Program-made: the position numbers and the translations under genes
Origin: Cryobacterium sp. GrIS_2_6
Lineage (GTDB): Bacteria > Actinomycetota > Actinomycetes > Actinomycetales > Microbacteriaceae
Assembly: GCF_035984545.1 (NCBI RefSeq)
Contig: NZ_JAXCHP010000001.1
Location: 2,232,001-2,296,000, forward strand
Direction of reading: 5' to 3'
Length of the DNA: 64,000 nt
Part shown: positions 48,729 through 57,965 of the stretch, one piece after another
Layout of the letters: the number at the start of each line of letters is the position of its first letter
How positions within the stretch are numbered: the stretch's first letter is position 1
The notes under the pieces: generated by a model
Seen by the model: only the letters and a program-made list of their open reading frames with translations
Database searches by the model: none
What the model was told of the DNA's origin: nothing

Positions 48729-49502
48729 TCAGTCGTTGTCGGCGGGGAGCCCGATGATGCCGGCATCCGAGAAGTCGGTCGAGGCATCCGCCGCGCCGTC
48801 GAACCCCGCACTGTCGAGCCCCGCACGGTCGAGCTCTGCGCTGTCGAGCTCTGCGGAACGGATCTCGTCCTGGAGCCCGCGCACGGCGGTGCGCAGGGCG
48901 CGTTCTGAGTCGAGGCCGCGAGCCTTCGCCGCGGAGACGATCGCGAGCAGCAGCGGGCCGAGCTCGTCCTCGCTCTCGAGCGGGAGCGGGAAGTCGGCGC
49001 CGTCCGCATCGAGCAGCCCGATCTTCTGGGCGCGCCCGAGCACCTTGTCCGCCAGGGCGAGAGCGGGCATGCCCTGAGGGATTCCGTCGAGCACACTCGT
49101 GCGGCCGGGCTTCTCGGTGGCCTTGAAACCGTCCCACGCCGCGGCGACGTCGTCGGCGGTCGCGAGGTCGAGGTCTCCGAAGACGTGCGGATGCCGGCCC
49201 TCGAGTTTCCGGGTGAGGCTCGCGGCGACATCCTGCAGGTCGAAGTCCTCGCCGGCGGTGTGTGCGGCGAGGTCGGCGTGGAAGAGCACCTGGTAGAGCA
49301 CGTCGCCGAGTTCCTCGAGGAGTTCCTCGCGGCCACCGGCCTCGATCGCCTCGACCAGCTCATGGCTTTCCTCGAGCAGATAGGGCACGAGGGAGGCGTG
49401 GGTCTGCTCCATGTCCCAGGGGCAGCCGTCGGGGGCGCGCAGCCGCGCGACCGTCCGGATCAGGACGTCGATCGGGGTGTCGATCGGGCTGGCGTCGGTC
49501 AC
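48729..49502 (-). CDS. mazG: Nucleoside triphosphate pyrophosphohydrolase MazG
   Basis: A 257-residue MazG that hydrolyses NTPs and dNTPs to monophosphates (house-cleaning; MazG can lower ppGpp in E. coli). One all-alpha MazG domain is evident, with LRAPDGCPWDMEQTHASL and the metal-binding EESHELVEAIE...EELLEELGDVLYQVLFHADLA pattern. A second, weaker half follows, and the last ~45 residues are an acidic Asp/Ser/Ala-rich tail. The GTG overlaps the mfd stop, so the two are translationally coupled. Confidence 0.92.
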   Translation of the reverse strand: MTDASPIDTPIDVLIRTVARLRAPDGCPWDMEQTHASLVPYLLEESHELVEAIEAGGREELLEELGDVLYQVLFHADLAAHTAGEDFDLQDVAASLTRKLEGRHPHVFGDLDLATADDVAAAWDGFKATEKPGRTSVLDGIPQGMPALALADKVLGRAQKIGLLDADGADFPLPLESEDELGPLLLAIVSAAKARGLDSERALRTAVRGLQDEIRSAELDSAELDRAGLDSAGFDGAADASTDFSDAGIIGLPADND

Positions 49503-52500
49503 GACTTCCTCCTCGGGTTGGGGTTCTGCGTGGTCGTCGGTGCAGCCTTGGGTGCAGCCTTGGGTGCAGCCTTCGGTGCGGCGCCCGGCGCAGCGGGCTC
49601 CTCGACGGGACGGGGGAAGATCGCGGCGAGCAGGGAGCCGGCCCAGGCGATCAGGGCCGCGTCGCCGAGCGGTTCGTCGTTGATCCGCGGCATCGGCACC
49701 ATGATCGCCCCGGTTGCGACGGTGTACCGCGAGCCGGGGTACATCCGCTTCAGGCGCACCTGCATCGAGTCGGCGAGGTCGGCCGAGGCGACCCGCAGGT
49801 TGGAGCCCATCGCGACGACCTCGCTCAGGCCGGCCTGCTGGGAGAGCCAGCGCAGCCGGGAGACCAGGATCAGGTTCTGCACCGGCTGCGGGGGTTCGCC
49901 GTAGCGGTCGGTGAGTTCCTCGAGCACGAGGTCGATCTGGTCCCTGGCCGCGGTCGGCGAGCTCGCCGCGGAGAGCTTCTGGTAGGCCTCGAGGCGGAGG
50001 CGCTCGCTGTCGACGTAGTCCTCGGGGATGTGCGCGTCGACGGGCAGCTCGAGCCGGAGCTCGGTCTGGCCCTCTGCGACGTCGCCGCGGAAGGCGCTCA
50101 CCGCCTCGCCGATCATCCGGAGGTAGAGGTCGAAACCGACCCCGGCGATGTGCCCGGCCTGTTCGCCGCCGAGCAGGTTGCCCGCTCCGCGGATCTCGAG
50201 GTCTTTGAGGGCGACCTGCATGCCGGCGCCGAGCTCATTGTTCGCCGCGATCGTCGAGAGCCGGTCGTGGGCGATCTCGGTGAGCGGCTTGTTCTCGTCG
50301 TAGAGGAAGTACGCGTACGCGCGCTCCCGGCCCCGGCCGACCCTGCCGCGCAGCTGGTGCAGCTGGCTCAGCCCGAACTTGTCCGCCCTGTCGATGATGA
50401 TGGTGTTCGCGTTGGCGATGTCGAGGCCGGTCTCGATGATCGTGGTCGAGACGAGCACGTCGAACTTGCGCTCCCAGAAGTCGACGACGACCTGTTCGAG
50501 CTGCGCCTCGGGCAGCTGCCCGTGTGCGACGGCGATCCGGGCCTCCGGCACGAGTTCGGCGATGTGCGCGGCGATCCGGTTGATGCTCGAGACCCGGTTG
50601 TGCACGACGAAGATCTGGCCTTCGCGGAGCAGCTCGCGCCGGATCGCGGCGGCGACCTGCCGGTCGGAGTACGGCCCGACGAAGGTGAGGATCGGGTGCC
50701 GGTCCTCCGGCGGGGTCGCGAGGGTCGACATCTCGCGGATGCCCGTGACCGCCATCTCCAGGGTGCGCGGGATCGGCGTCGCGCTCATGGCGAGGATGTC
50801 GACGTTGGTCTTGAGCTTCTTGAGGGCGTCCTTGTGCTCGACGCCGAACCGCTGCTCCTCATCGATGATGACGAGGCCGAGGTCCTTGAAGATGATCGAC
50901 CCGGTCAGGAGGCGGTGGGTGCCGATCACGAGGTCGACGGTGCCGTCGAGGATGCCGGCGACGGTTTCCCGGGATTCCTTCTCAGTCTGGAACCGGCTCA
51001 GCGCGCGAATGTGCACCGGGAACCCGGCGAAACGTTCCTGGAAGGTCTCCATGTGCTGGCGCACGAGCAGGGTGGTCGGGACCAGGATCGCGACCTGCTT
51101 GCCGTCCTGGATCGCCTTGAACGCGGCGCGCACGGCGACCTCGGTCTTGCCGAAGCCGACGTCGCCGGAGAGGAGCCGGTCCATCGGGATGGGCCGTTCC
51201 ATGTCGGCCTTGACCTCGTCGATCGTGGTGAGCTGGTCGGGGGTCTCCGCGAACGGGAACGCCTCCTCGAGCTCGCGCTGCCAGGGGGTGTCGGGTCCGA
51301 AGGCGTGCCCCTTGCTCGCCATCCGTGCCGAGTAGAGCTTGACGAGCTCGACGGCGATGTCCCGCACCGCGTGCCGGGCCTTCGACTTCGCGCTCGACCA
51401 GTCGCTGCCGCCCATCTTGCTGAGCGCGGGCGCCTCGCCGCCGATATACCGGCTGACAAGGTCGAGCTGGTCGGTCGGCACGAAGAGCTTGTCGCCGGGG
51501 TGCCCGCGCTTGGACGGCGCGTACTCGAGCACGAGGTACTCGCGCTTGGTCTTGACCGGGTTCCGGCCGCCGCTCGACACCTCGCGCTGGGTCAGTTCGA
51601 CGAACCGGCCGATGCCGTGGGTCTGGTGCACGACGTGATCGCCGGCCTTCAGCTGCAGCGGGTCGACGACATTCTTGCGCCGGCTCGCGAGCTTCTTCAC
51701 CTGGCGGGCGTCATAGCCGACCGTGCGGCCGTAGAACTCGGACTCGCTGACGAGAGTGAGCTTCGTCTCTGCAAGCTCGAAACCGTGGTCGACGGATGCC
51801 TTCAGCAGGTACGCGATGCCGGGTTCCGGCTCTGACGGCCATTCGGTCACGATCCGGGCCGGGAGTTCGTGCTCGGCGAGCACCGCAGCGGCTCGTTCGA
51901 CGAGCCCGGCACCCTGGGCGAGTACGCCGACGGTCCAGCCGTCCTTCATCCGGCTGCTGAGGTGCCCGATGGCGCCCTCGACACTGCCTTGGAAGCTGGG
52001 GACCGCCTCGCCCTCGACCCTGATGGTGAGGAGCTCATCGATTTCGCGGTGCTCTGGCAGCACCGGGGCATCCGTCGGGGCAGCCTGGAAGGAACTGAAG
52101 GTCCACCAGACGTGCGCGGAGGCCGGCGCGCCGGGAGCCGTGTGCGTGACCGATTCGCGCAGCCGGCCGAGGGTGAGGAAGTCGCCGGACTCGAGGTCGA
52201 TCGGGGCGTCGGCGCCCGCGGTTGCTGCGCTCCAGGCCGCGCCGAGGAACTCCCGGTTTGTCTCGGCGAGGCTGATCGCCCGGCTGGCGACACGTTCGGG
52301 CGAGACCACGGCGACGGCGGCTTCGGCGGGGAGGTAGTGCGTGATCGGCACGAGCCGGTCGACGAGGGCGGGCGCGAGGCTCTCCATGCCCTCGACAGGG
52401 ATGCCCTCCGCGATCTTCGCGAGGAGGCCGGCGAGGCTCGGGAACTCGTGCTGCATCTCGCGGGCGCGCTGCCGCACGGCGGGGCTCAGCAACAGCTCGC

Positions 52501-53215
52501 GGCTCGGCGGCAGGCTCACCGAGGCGACCGGTTCGGGCAGGGAGCGCTGGTCGGCAACGGAGAAGGCGCGGATCTGTTCGACCTCGTCGCCGAAGAACTC
52601 GACCCGGGACGGATGCGGGGCGATCGAGGGGAACACGTCGAGGATGCCGCCGCGCACGGCGAACTCGCCACGGCGGGTCACCATGTCGACGCGGGTGTAC
52701 GCGAGTTCAACGAGCTGCACGGCGAGCGCGCCCAGGTCGTTGCCGCGGGCGCCAGCTGTGAGCACGACGGGCGCGAAGTCGGTGAGGTTGTCCGCGACGG
52801 GCTGCAGGGCTGCGCGCACGGATGCGATCACGATGAGCGGGCGGCGAAGGGCCGGGTCGGTATCCTCCCACTCCCGCATCCGCCGCAGTGCGAAGAGTCG
52901 CTTGCCGACGATCTCTGCACTCGGGCTCAGCCGCTCGTGCGGGAGCGTCTCCCAGGCCGGGAAGCCGATGATCTCGGCGTCTTCGGTGAAGCAGTCGAGG
53001 TTGTCGTTCAGGTATTCGGACTCTCGGCCGGTCGCGGTGATGACCAGCAGGGCCGGGGCCTTGCCGAGCCGGGCGCGCTGTTCAAGGAGCGCGGCGAGCA
53101 CGGGCGCCCTGAGGCCTTCGGTGAGCGAGAAGTCGGCGTCGCGGCCCGCGCACGCGAGGGCTCGGTCGAACGTGGAGGCGCGCGAAAGTGTGGCAATTAC
53201 GCCGTGGAGGGTCAC
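49499..53215 (-). CDS. mfd: Transcription-repair coupling factor Mfd
   Basis: A 1238-residue Mfd, which removes stalled RNA polymerase and recruits the UvrA repair machinery. The N-terminal UvrB-like region (about 1-480) is followed by the CarD-like polymerase-interacting domain (KAGDHVVHQTHGIGRFVEL), then the motor: LLSGDVGFGKTEVAVRAAF (Walker A), LGLVIIDEEQRFGVEHK (DEEQ) and QLRGRVGRGRERAYAYF. The C-terminal D7 domain is present. The last ~25 residues are an Ala/Pro/Lys low-complexity stretch (AAPKAAPKAAPKAAP). It shares the GTGA overlap with mazG. Confidence 0.96.
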   Translation of the reverse strand: MTLHGVIATLSRASTFDRALACAGRDADFSLTEGLRAPVLAALLEQRARLGKAPALLVITATGRESEYLNDNLDCFTEDAEIIGFPAWETLPHERLSPSAEIVGKRLFALRRMREWEDTDPALRRPLIVIASVRAALQPVADNLTDFAPVVLTAGARGNDLGALAVQLVELAYTRVDMVTRRGEFAVRGGILDVFPSIAPHPSRVEFFGDEVEQIRAFSVADQRSLPEPVASVSLPPSRELLLSPAVRQRAREMQHEFPSLAGLLAKIAEGIPVEGMESLAPALVDRLVPITHYLPAEAAVAVVSPERVASRAISLAETNREFLGAAWSAATAGADAPIDLESGDFLTLGRLRESVTHTAPGAPASAHVWWTFSSFQAAPTDAPVLPEHREIDELLTIRVEGEAVPSFQGSVEGAIGHLSSRMKDGWTVGVLAQGAGLVERAAAVLAEHELPARIVTEWPSEPEPGIAYLLKASVDHGFELAETKLTLVSESEFYGRTVGYDARQVKKLASRRKNVVDPLQLKAGDHVVHQTHGIGRFVELTQREVSSGGRNPVKTKREYLVLEYAPSKRGHPGDKLFVPTDQLDLVSRYIGGEAPALSKMGGSDWSSAKSKARHAVRDIAVELVKLYSARMASKGHAFGPDTPWQRELEEAFPFAETPDQLTTIDEVKADMERPIPMDRLLSGDVGFGKTEVAVRAAFKAIQDGKQVAILVPTTLLVRQHMETFQERFAGFPVHIRALSRFQTEKESRETVAGILDGTVDLVIGTHRLLTGSIIFKDLGLVIIDEEQRFGVEHKDALKKLKTNVDILAMSATPIPRTLEMAVTGIREMSTLATPPEDRHPILTFVGPYSDRQVAAAIRRELLREGQIFVVHNRVSSINRIAAHIAELVPEARIAVAHGQLPEAQLEQVVVDFWERKFDVLVSTTIIETGLDIANANTIIIDRADKFGLSQLHQLRGRVGRGRERAYAYFLYDENKPLTEIAHDRLSTIAANNELGAGMQVALKDLEIRGAGNLLGGEQAGHIAGVGFDLYLRMIGEAVSAFRGDVAEGQTELRLELPVDAHIPEDYVDSERLRLEAYQKLSAASSPTAARDQIDLVLEELTDRYGEPPQPVQNLILVSRLRWLSQQAGLSEVVAMGSNLRVASADLADSMQVRLKRMYPGSRYTVATGAIMVPMPRINDEPLGDAALIAWAGSLLAAIFPRPVEEPAAPGAAPKAAPKAAPKAAPTTTQNPNPRRKS

Positions 53216-53335
53216 CCGGCAATTCTACGCAGCACCGCCGACAGTTGCCTTTCCGGTCGACAGTCGCCGCTACGCCGGCGATTCTCGACCGGAATGGCGA
53301 TTCTCGTGGGCGGGACGGTCACTGTCGCGGGCGGA

Positions 53336-53917
53336 TCAGGGCGCGTGGAACTTCTGCTGCGCGGCGGTGACGCCCTCCGCTGCGATCAGCTGGATCGCAT
53401 CCGCTGCGTCTTCGAGCAGGTTCGGCAGGGTCTCGCGCTCGACCTTGGAGAAGTCGTGCAACACGAAGTCGGCCGGTGCCTGGCGACCGGGCGGGCGGCC
53501 CAGGCCGAGGCGGATGCGCACGAAGTCCTTCGTGCCGATGGCAGCGATGATGTCGCGGAGCCCGTTGTGGCCCCCGTGACCGCCGCCGACCTTGATCTTG
53601 AGCGTGTCGAACGGCAGGTCCAGCTCGTCGTGCACGACGATCAGGCGATCCGGTTCGAGCGAGTAGAACCGCAGCAGGGCGGCAACCGGACCGCCGGACA
53701 CGTTCATATAGGTGTTCGGCGTCGCGAGCACGAGCCCGGGGCCTCCGGGGAAACTGCGCCCGGAGGCGACCGTCGCGTTGGTCTTGTGGGTCTTGAAATT
53801 CGCCGACAGTCGGTCGGCGAGCACGGCGGTCACCATGTGGCCGACGTTGTGGCGGTTTCCGGCGTAGTCGGGCCCGGGGTTGCCGAGCCCGACTACGAGC
53901 CAGAGATTCTCGTCCAG
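53336..53917 (-). CDS. pth: Peptidyl-tRNA hydrolase; probable CTG start codon
   Basis: A 193-residue enzyme that recycles peptidyl-tRNA. The N-terminal GLGNPGPDYAGNRHNVG (catalytic Asn and His), IVVHDELDLPFDTLKIK and GGGHGGHNGLRDI are all present. The first in-frame ATG (53836) lies after the catalytic His, so translation must start upstream. A CTG at 53917 sits 6 nt behind a perfect AGGAGG and gives exactly the family length. No ATG, GTG or TTG in frame fits, and an upstream ATT is the only other option. Confidence 0.9.
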   Translation of the reverse strand: MDENLWLVVGLGNPGPDYAGNRHNVGHMVTAVLADRLSANFKTHKTNATVASGRSFPGGPGLVLATPNTYMNVSGGPVAALLRFYSLEPDRLIVVHDELDLPFDTLKIKVGGGHGGHNGLRDIIAAIGTKDFVRIRLGLGRPPGRQAPADFVLHDFSKVERETLPNLLEDAADAIQLIAAEGVTAAQQKFHAP

Positions 53918-53966
53918 GGAAATCCTCCTTGTTCGACGAGATCAGGTGAAACGTGTGAAGCGGATA

Positions 53967-54602
53967 CTACTCGGCGGGGGCTTCCTCGACAGCGGCCTCG
54001 GCGTCGGCGTCAGCGTCAGCGTCGACCGCTTCCTCTTCCTCGGCCTCGGGCAGGTGCACGCTGATGACGACGGCGTCTGCATCGGAGATGAGCACGGAAC
54101 CGTCGGGAAGGACGATCTCGCCGGCCTTGATCTGGGCGCCCTCGTCGAGGCCCTCGACGTTGACGACGATGTTCTGCGGGATGTTGGTCGCCTCGACCTC
54201 GAGCAGCAGGCTCTTGATGTCCAGGTCGATGACGTTGCCGGCGATGATCTCACCGGTCAGGTGCACGGCGACGTCAACCTGAACCTTTTCACCCTTGCGG
54301 ATGACGATGAGGTCGAGGTGTTCGATGATCTGACGGACCGGGTCCTTCTGGACGTCCTTGACGAGGGTCAGGTGGGTCTCGCCGTTGACCTCGAGCTCGA
54401 GCACCGCGTTGGCGCGACGCAGGATCAGGCCGATCTGGTGGGACGGCAGTGCAACGTGCACCGGGTCGGTGCCGTGGCCGTAGATGACGGCCGGGATCTT
54501 GCCGAGCACGCGCAGCTTGCGGGCCGCACCCTTGCCGAACTTGGTGCGCAGGTCGGCATCGATCTTGTTGTCGATGACCTTTTTGTCCTTGGCCTCAGCC
54601 AT
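53967..54602 (-). CDS. rplY: 50S ribosomal protein L25/general stress protein Ctc
   Basis: A 211-residue L25 of the long TL5/Ctc type, which binds 5S rRNA through its N-terminal domain (KFGKGAARKLRVLGKIPAVIYGHG) and has a C-terminal beta domain (LDIKSLLLEVEATNIPQNIVV). It ends in an acidic Ala/Glu/Asp tail. Start ATG 54602 behind ACAAGGAGACAC. It lies about 50 bp upstream of pth on the same strand, a common actinobacterial order. Confidence 0.95.
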   Translation of the reverse strand: MAEAKDKKVIDNKIDADLRTKFGKGAARKLRVLGKIPAVIYGHGTDPVHVALPSHQIGLILRRANAVLELEVNGETHLTLVKDVQKDPVRQIIEHLDLIVIRKGEKVQVDVAVHLTGEIIAGNVIDLDIKSLLLEVEATNIPQNIVVNVEGLDEGAQIKAGEIVLPDGSVLISDADAVVISVHLPEAEEEEAVDADADADAEAAVEEAPAE

Positions 54603-54908
54603 GATGTGTCTCCTTGTCAGGCCGCTACGGCCCAGATCAGTTGCGCAGCCGATGGCCGCGCGTATGGGTGCTGGTTCAACTCGAACGCGTGTCGCGTGAG
54701 GAAAGGCCGTGAAGCATTTCGCCGCGTCGATAACGGATGCCGAGCGTGCGTCACACGCCTGGCAGCCCTCGCCGAAGTTCAACTGCTAAGCCTAGCGGAG
54801 TGTGCGGGAACCGCGCACCAGCATCCGCCCATCCCCGTCGGGCAGGCGCCCAGCCCGACCGACTAACCTTGAACATGGTTCTAGACCAACCATTTTGAAG
54901 GAGCGAAC
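54603..54908. promoter_or_regulatory. Divergent promoter region rplY / gnd with a palindrome near the gnd start
   Basis: The 306-bp gap has no gene. Near gnd, TTGAAC (54869-54874) could be a -35 box. It is followed by TGGT-TCTAG-ACCA (54876-54888), a small palindrome that also extends as ATGGT/ACCAT, about 20 bp before the gnd start; an operator there is plausible. The rest holds no structure that I can see. Confidence 0.4.
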
Positions 54909-56366
54909 GTGACCGAAACCGGTACAGCACAGGCAAATATTGGCGTCGTCGGACTGGCGGTGATGGGCTCGAATCTCGCCCGCAACCTCGCCAGCCGGGA
55001 GGGGAACACCGTCGCGGTCTACAATCGCTCGCACGTGCGCACCCAGACCCTCATGACGGAACACCCCGAGGCCGGCTTCGTCGCCTCGGAGACCATCGAG
55101 GACTTCGTCGCGTCGCTGAGCCGCCCGCGCACCGCCATCATCATGGTCCAGGCCGGAAAGGGCACGGACGCGGTCATCAGCCAGCTCGCCGAGCTGTTCG
55201 AGCCCGGCGACATCATCGTCGACGGCGGCAACGCGGACTTCCACGACACCATCCGCCGCGAAAAGGCGATCAGCGCGACCGGCATCAACTTCGTCGGCGC
55301 CGGCATCTCCGGCGGCGAAGAGGGCGCGCTCAAGGGCCCGAGCATCATGCCCGGCGGTTCCGCGCTCGCCTACGAGACCCTCGGCCCGATCCTCGAGTCG
55401 ATCGCCGCCGTCGTCGACGGCGTGCCGTGCGTCACCCACATCGGCACCGACGGCGCAGGCCATTTCGTCAAGATGGTGCACAACGGCATCGAATACGCCG
55501 ACATGCAGCTCATCGCCGAGGCGTACGACCTGCTCCGTCATGTGACCGGCCACTCCCCCGCCGCCATCGCCGATGTGTTCACCGAGTGGAACAAAGGCGA
55601 CCTCGAGAGCTACCTGATCGAGATCACCGCCGAGGTGCTCCGCCAGGTCGACGCCGAGACCGGACTGCCGTTCATCGACATCGTGCTCGACGAGGCCGGC
55701 TCCAAGGGAACCGGCGTCTGGACCGTGCAGAACGCGCTCGACCTCGGCGTACCCGTCGCCGGAATCGCGGAGGCCGTGTTCGCACGCGCCGTGTCGAGCC
55801 ACCCCGAGCAGCGCGGGCCGGTGCGTGCCTCGATCAGCGCCCGCCCCGAGATCGCCGTCGTCGGCCACACCTTCGTCGACGACGTGCGCCAGGCCCTCTA
55901 CGCCTCGAAGGTCGTCGCGTACGCGCAGGGCTTCGACGAGATCATCGCCGGTGCCGCCAAGTACAACTGGAACATCGACAAGGGCGCCGTCGCCACGATC
56001 TGGCGGGGCGGCTGCATCATCCGCGCCCAGTTCCTGAACCGCATCGTGGATGCCTACGCGAACGACCCGTCGATCCCGACCCTGCTCGTCGACCCGTTCT
56101 TCGCCGCGGCAGTCGCCTCTGGCGAGTCGGCCTGGCGTCGCGTCGTCTCGACCGCTGCGCTCTCCGGCATCCCGGTTCCCGGCTTCGCCTCGGCCCTGAG
56201 CTACTTCGACTCGCTCGCCGCGGAACGCCTGCCCGCCGCCCTCGTGCAGGGCCAGCGCGACTTCTTCGGAGCGCACACCTACAAGCGCGTCGACAAGCCC
56301 GGCGTGTTCCACACCCTGTGGTCTGGCGACCGCACCGAAATCGCGACAGAGGCCTCGACCCACTAG
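54909..56366 (+). CDS. gnd: 6-phosphogluconate dehydrogenase (NADP-dependent, decarboxylating)
   Basis: A 485-residue oxidative pentose-phosphate enzyme giving ribulose 5-phosphate, CO2 and NADPH. The Rossmann start is VVGLAVMGSNLARNLASR; NRS (residues 41-43, YNRSHVR) fits NADP preference. Substrate-site motifs VGAGISGGEEGALKGPSIMPGG and GHFVKMVHNGIEYADMQ are intact. GTG 54909 follows GAAGGAGCGAAC. Its end is marked by a perfect 22-bp hairpin. Confidence 0.97.
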   Translation: MTETGTAQANIGVVGLAVMGSNLARNLASREGNTVAVYNRSHVRTQTLMTEHPEAGFVASETIEDFVASLSRPRTAIIMVQAGKGTDAVISQLAELFEPGDIIVDGGNADFHDTIRREKAISATGINFVGAGISGGEEGALKGPSIMPGGSALAYETLGPILESIAAVVDGVPCVTHIGTDGAGHFVKMVHNGIEYADMQLIAEAYDLLRHVTGHSPAAIADVFTEWNKGDLESYLIEITAEVLRQVDAETGLPFIDIVLDEAGSKGTGVWTVQNALDLGVPVAGIAEAVFARAVSSHPEQRGPVRASISARPEIAVVGHTFVDDVRQALYASKVVAYAQGFDEIIAGAAKYNWNIDKGAVATIWRGGCIIRAQFLNRIVDAYANDPSIPTLLVDPFFAAAVASGESAWRRVVSTAALSGIPVPGFASALSYFDSLAAERLPAALVQGQRDFFGAHTYKRVDKPGVFHTLWSGDRTEIATEASTH

Positions 56367-56394
56367 TCGCGCCCGGCATCCGTCGCCCCCGTTT

Positions 56395-56455
56395 CGCGAA
56401 AGCGGGTGAATCGTCGTTTTGAGCAATCGATACCGACGATTCACCCGCTTTCGCG
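56395..56455. terminator. 22-bp perfect inverted repeat after gnd
   Basis: Arms 56395-56416 and 56434-56455 are exact reverse complements around a 17-nt AT-richer loop. It starts 28 bp after the gnd stop and ends 37 bp before the next gene. Terminator function is likely from position; no T-run follows. Confidence 0.75.
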
Positions 56456-56492
56456 TTCCCGGGGCGGCAGGTTTGCGATACTGGACTCCACG

Positions 56493-56888
56493 ATGAACGA
56501 CGACGACGGCAGCGAGCAGCACGAGCTCCACGAGCACCCCGAGCTCGCCGGGTATGAGCCGCACGACAGCGCGCGCCCGCTGCGCAGCAGGCGGATGCTG
56601 CTGGTGATGCGCCTCGCCGTCGTGCTCGGGCTCGTGGCGCTGATCGTGCCGGGGATCCTGACGTCGATGCAGATCGCATCCGTCACGGCCACGAACGCGT
56701 GCTCCGTTGCGGTCGCCCGCTACTATCCGCTCGCGGAGGGGTCCACCGCCCGCTTCGACCTGACCGGGCCCGGCGGGTTCGGCTGGCAGTGTTACGCGAT
56801 CGACGTGCACGAGCGAGAGACCTGGGTGATCGCGCTCGGCCTGATCCCCCGCGCGCCCGGGTTCGGCCCACCGGTCGTGCCGGCCTAG
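56493..56888 (+). CDS. Small membrane protein, function unknown
   Basis: A 131-residue protein. Its acidic N-terminus (DDDGSEQHELHEHPELAGYEP) is cytoplasmic, then comes one helix (about residues 36-62, VMRLAVVLGLVALIVPGIL) and a small exported domain with two Cys (NACSV, WQCYA) that may form a disulfide. No family is recognised. It is convergent with prs across a strong hairpin. Confidence 0.65.
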   Translation: MNDDDGSEQHELHEHPELAGYEPHDSARPLRSRRMLLVMRLAVVLGLVALIVPGILTSMQIASVTATNACSVAVARYYPLAEGSTARFDLTGPGGFGWQCYAIDVHERETWVIALGLIPRAPGFGPPVVPA

Positions 56889-56933
56889 GCATCCGTTGCC
56901 CGTGCGCGCCCGGCAGGGTGTCGCGGCGGTTAA

Positions 56934-56971
56934 CGACGGATGCCCCGCTCGGGTGAGCGGGGCATCCGTCG
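56934..56971. terminator. 17-bp perfect hairpin between convergent genes
   Basis: CGACGGATGCCCCGCTC (56934-56950) pairs with GAGCGGGGCATCCGTCG (56955-56971) around a 4-nt GGGT loop. The tight, very stable hairpin lies between the small membrane protein gene and prs, which converge, and so probably stops both. Confidence 0.85.
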
Positions 56972-56987
56972 GTCGGGGCAGCGCGGG

Positions 56988-57965
56988 TTACGCGGCGCCC
57001 TCGAACATCGAGGTGACGGATCCCTCGTCGAAGACCTCGTGGATCGCGCGGGCAAGAAGCGGGGCGATCGGCAGAACGGTCAGGGTCGGGAAGCGCTTCT
57101 CCGGGGGGATCGGCAGGGTGTCGGTGACGACGACCTCGGTGATCGCCGGGTTCTGCAGCAGCTCGAGCGCGGGGTGGCTGAACACCGCGTGGGTCGCGGC
57201 GACGACGACGCCGATCGCTCCGGCGGCACGAAGCGCCTCGGCCGCGAGGACGATGGTGCGGCCGGTGTCGATCATGTCGTCGACGAGCAGGCAGACGCGA
57301 CCGGAGACCTGGCCGACGATCTCGTGCACGGAAACGCGGTTCGGCACCAGCGGGTCACGGCGCTTGTGGATGATCGCCAGCGGGGCGCCGAGCTTGTCGC
57401 TCCAGATGTCGGCGACGCGGACGCGGCCCATGTCGGGCGACACCACGGTCAGCGTTGCGGGGTCTAGCTTCTCCTGGAAGTGCTCGAGCAGCACCGGCAT
57501 CGCGAAAAGGTGGTCGACGGGGCCGTCGAAAAAGCCCTGGATCTGGGCGGCGTGCAGGTCGATCGACATAATGCGGTCGGCGCCGGCGACCTTGAACAGG
57601 TCGGCGACGAGGCGGGCCGATACCGGCTCGCGGCCGCGGCCCTTCTTGTCCTGGCGGGCGTAAGGGTAGAACGGCGCAACAACCGTGATGCGCTTGGCGG
57701 AGGCCCGCTTGAGCGCGTCGACCATGATGAGCTGTTCCATCAGCCATTCATTGATCGGGTTGGTGTGCGACTGGATCACGAAGGTGTCGCTGCCGCGCAC
57801 GCTCTCGTCGAAGCGCGCGTAAATTTCGCCGTTCGCGAAGGTACGTGCGTCGGTGTGTACGAGTTCGGTACCGAGCTCCTTGGCGATGTCCAGTGCCAGT
57901 TGCGGGTGTGCTCGCCCCGAAACCAATACAAGTCGTTTCTCGCCGCTGGCATTGATTCCAGGCAC
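56988..57965 (-). CDS. prs: Ribose-phosphate pyrophosphokinase
   Basis: A 325-residue class I PRPP synthase (ribose 5-phosphate plus ATP to PRPP). FYPYARQDKKGRGREPVSAR carries the flexible-loop Lys/Arg, DLHAAQIQGFFDGPVDHLFA is the metal/ATP region and RVCLLVDDMIDTGRTI the PRPP loop. The GTG start at 57965 follows directly on the glmU stop with no gap, the usual glmU-prs unit. Confidence 0.96.
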   Translation of the reverse strand: MPGINASGEKRLVLVSGRAHPQLALDIAKELGTELVHTDARTFANGEIYARFDESVRGSDTFVIQSHTNPINEWLMEQLIMVDALKRASAKRITVVAPFYPYARQDKKGRGREPVSARLVADLFKVAGADRIMSIDLHAAQIQGFFDGPVDHLFAMPVLLEHFQEKLDPATLTVVSPDMGRVRVADIWSDKLGAPLAIIHKRRDPLVPNRVSVHEIVGQVSGRVCLLVDDMIDTGRTIVLAAEALRAAGAIGVVVAATHAVFSHPALELLQNPAITEVVVTDTLPIPPEKRFPTLTVLPIAPLLARAIHEVFDEGSVTSMFEGAA

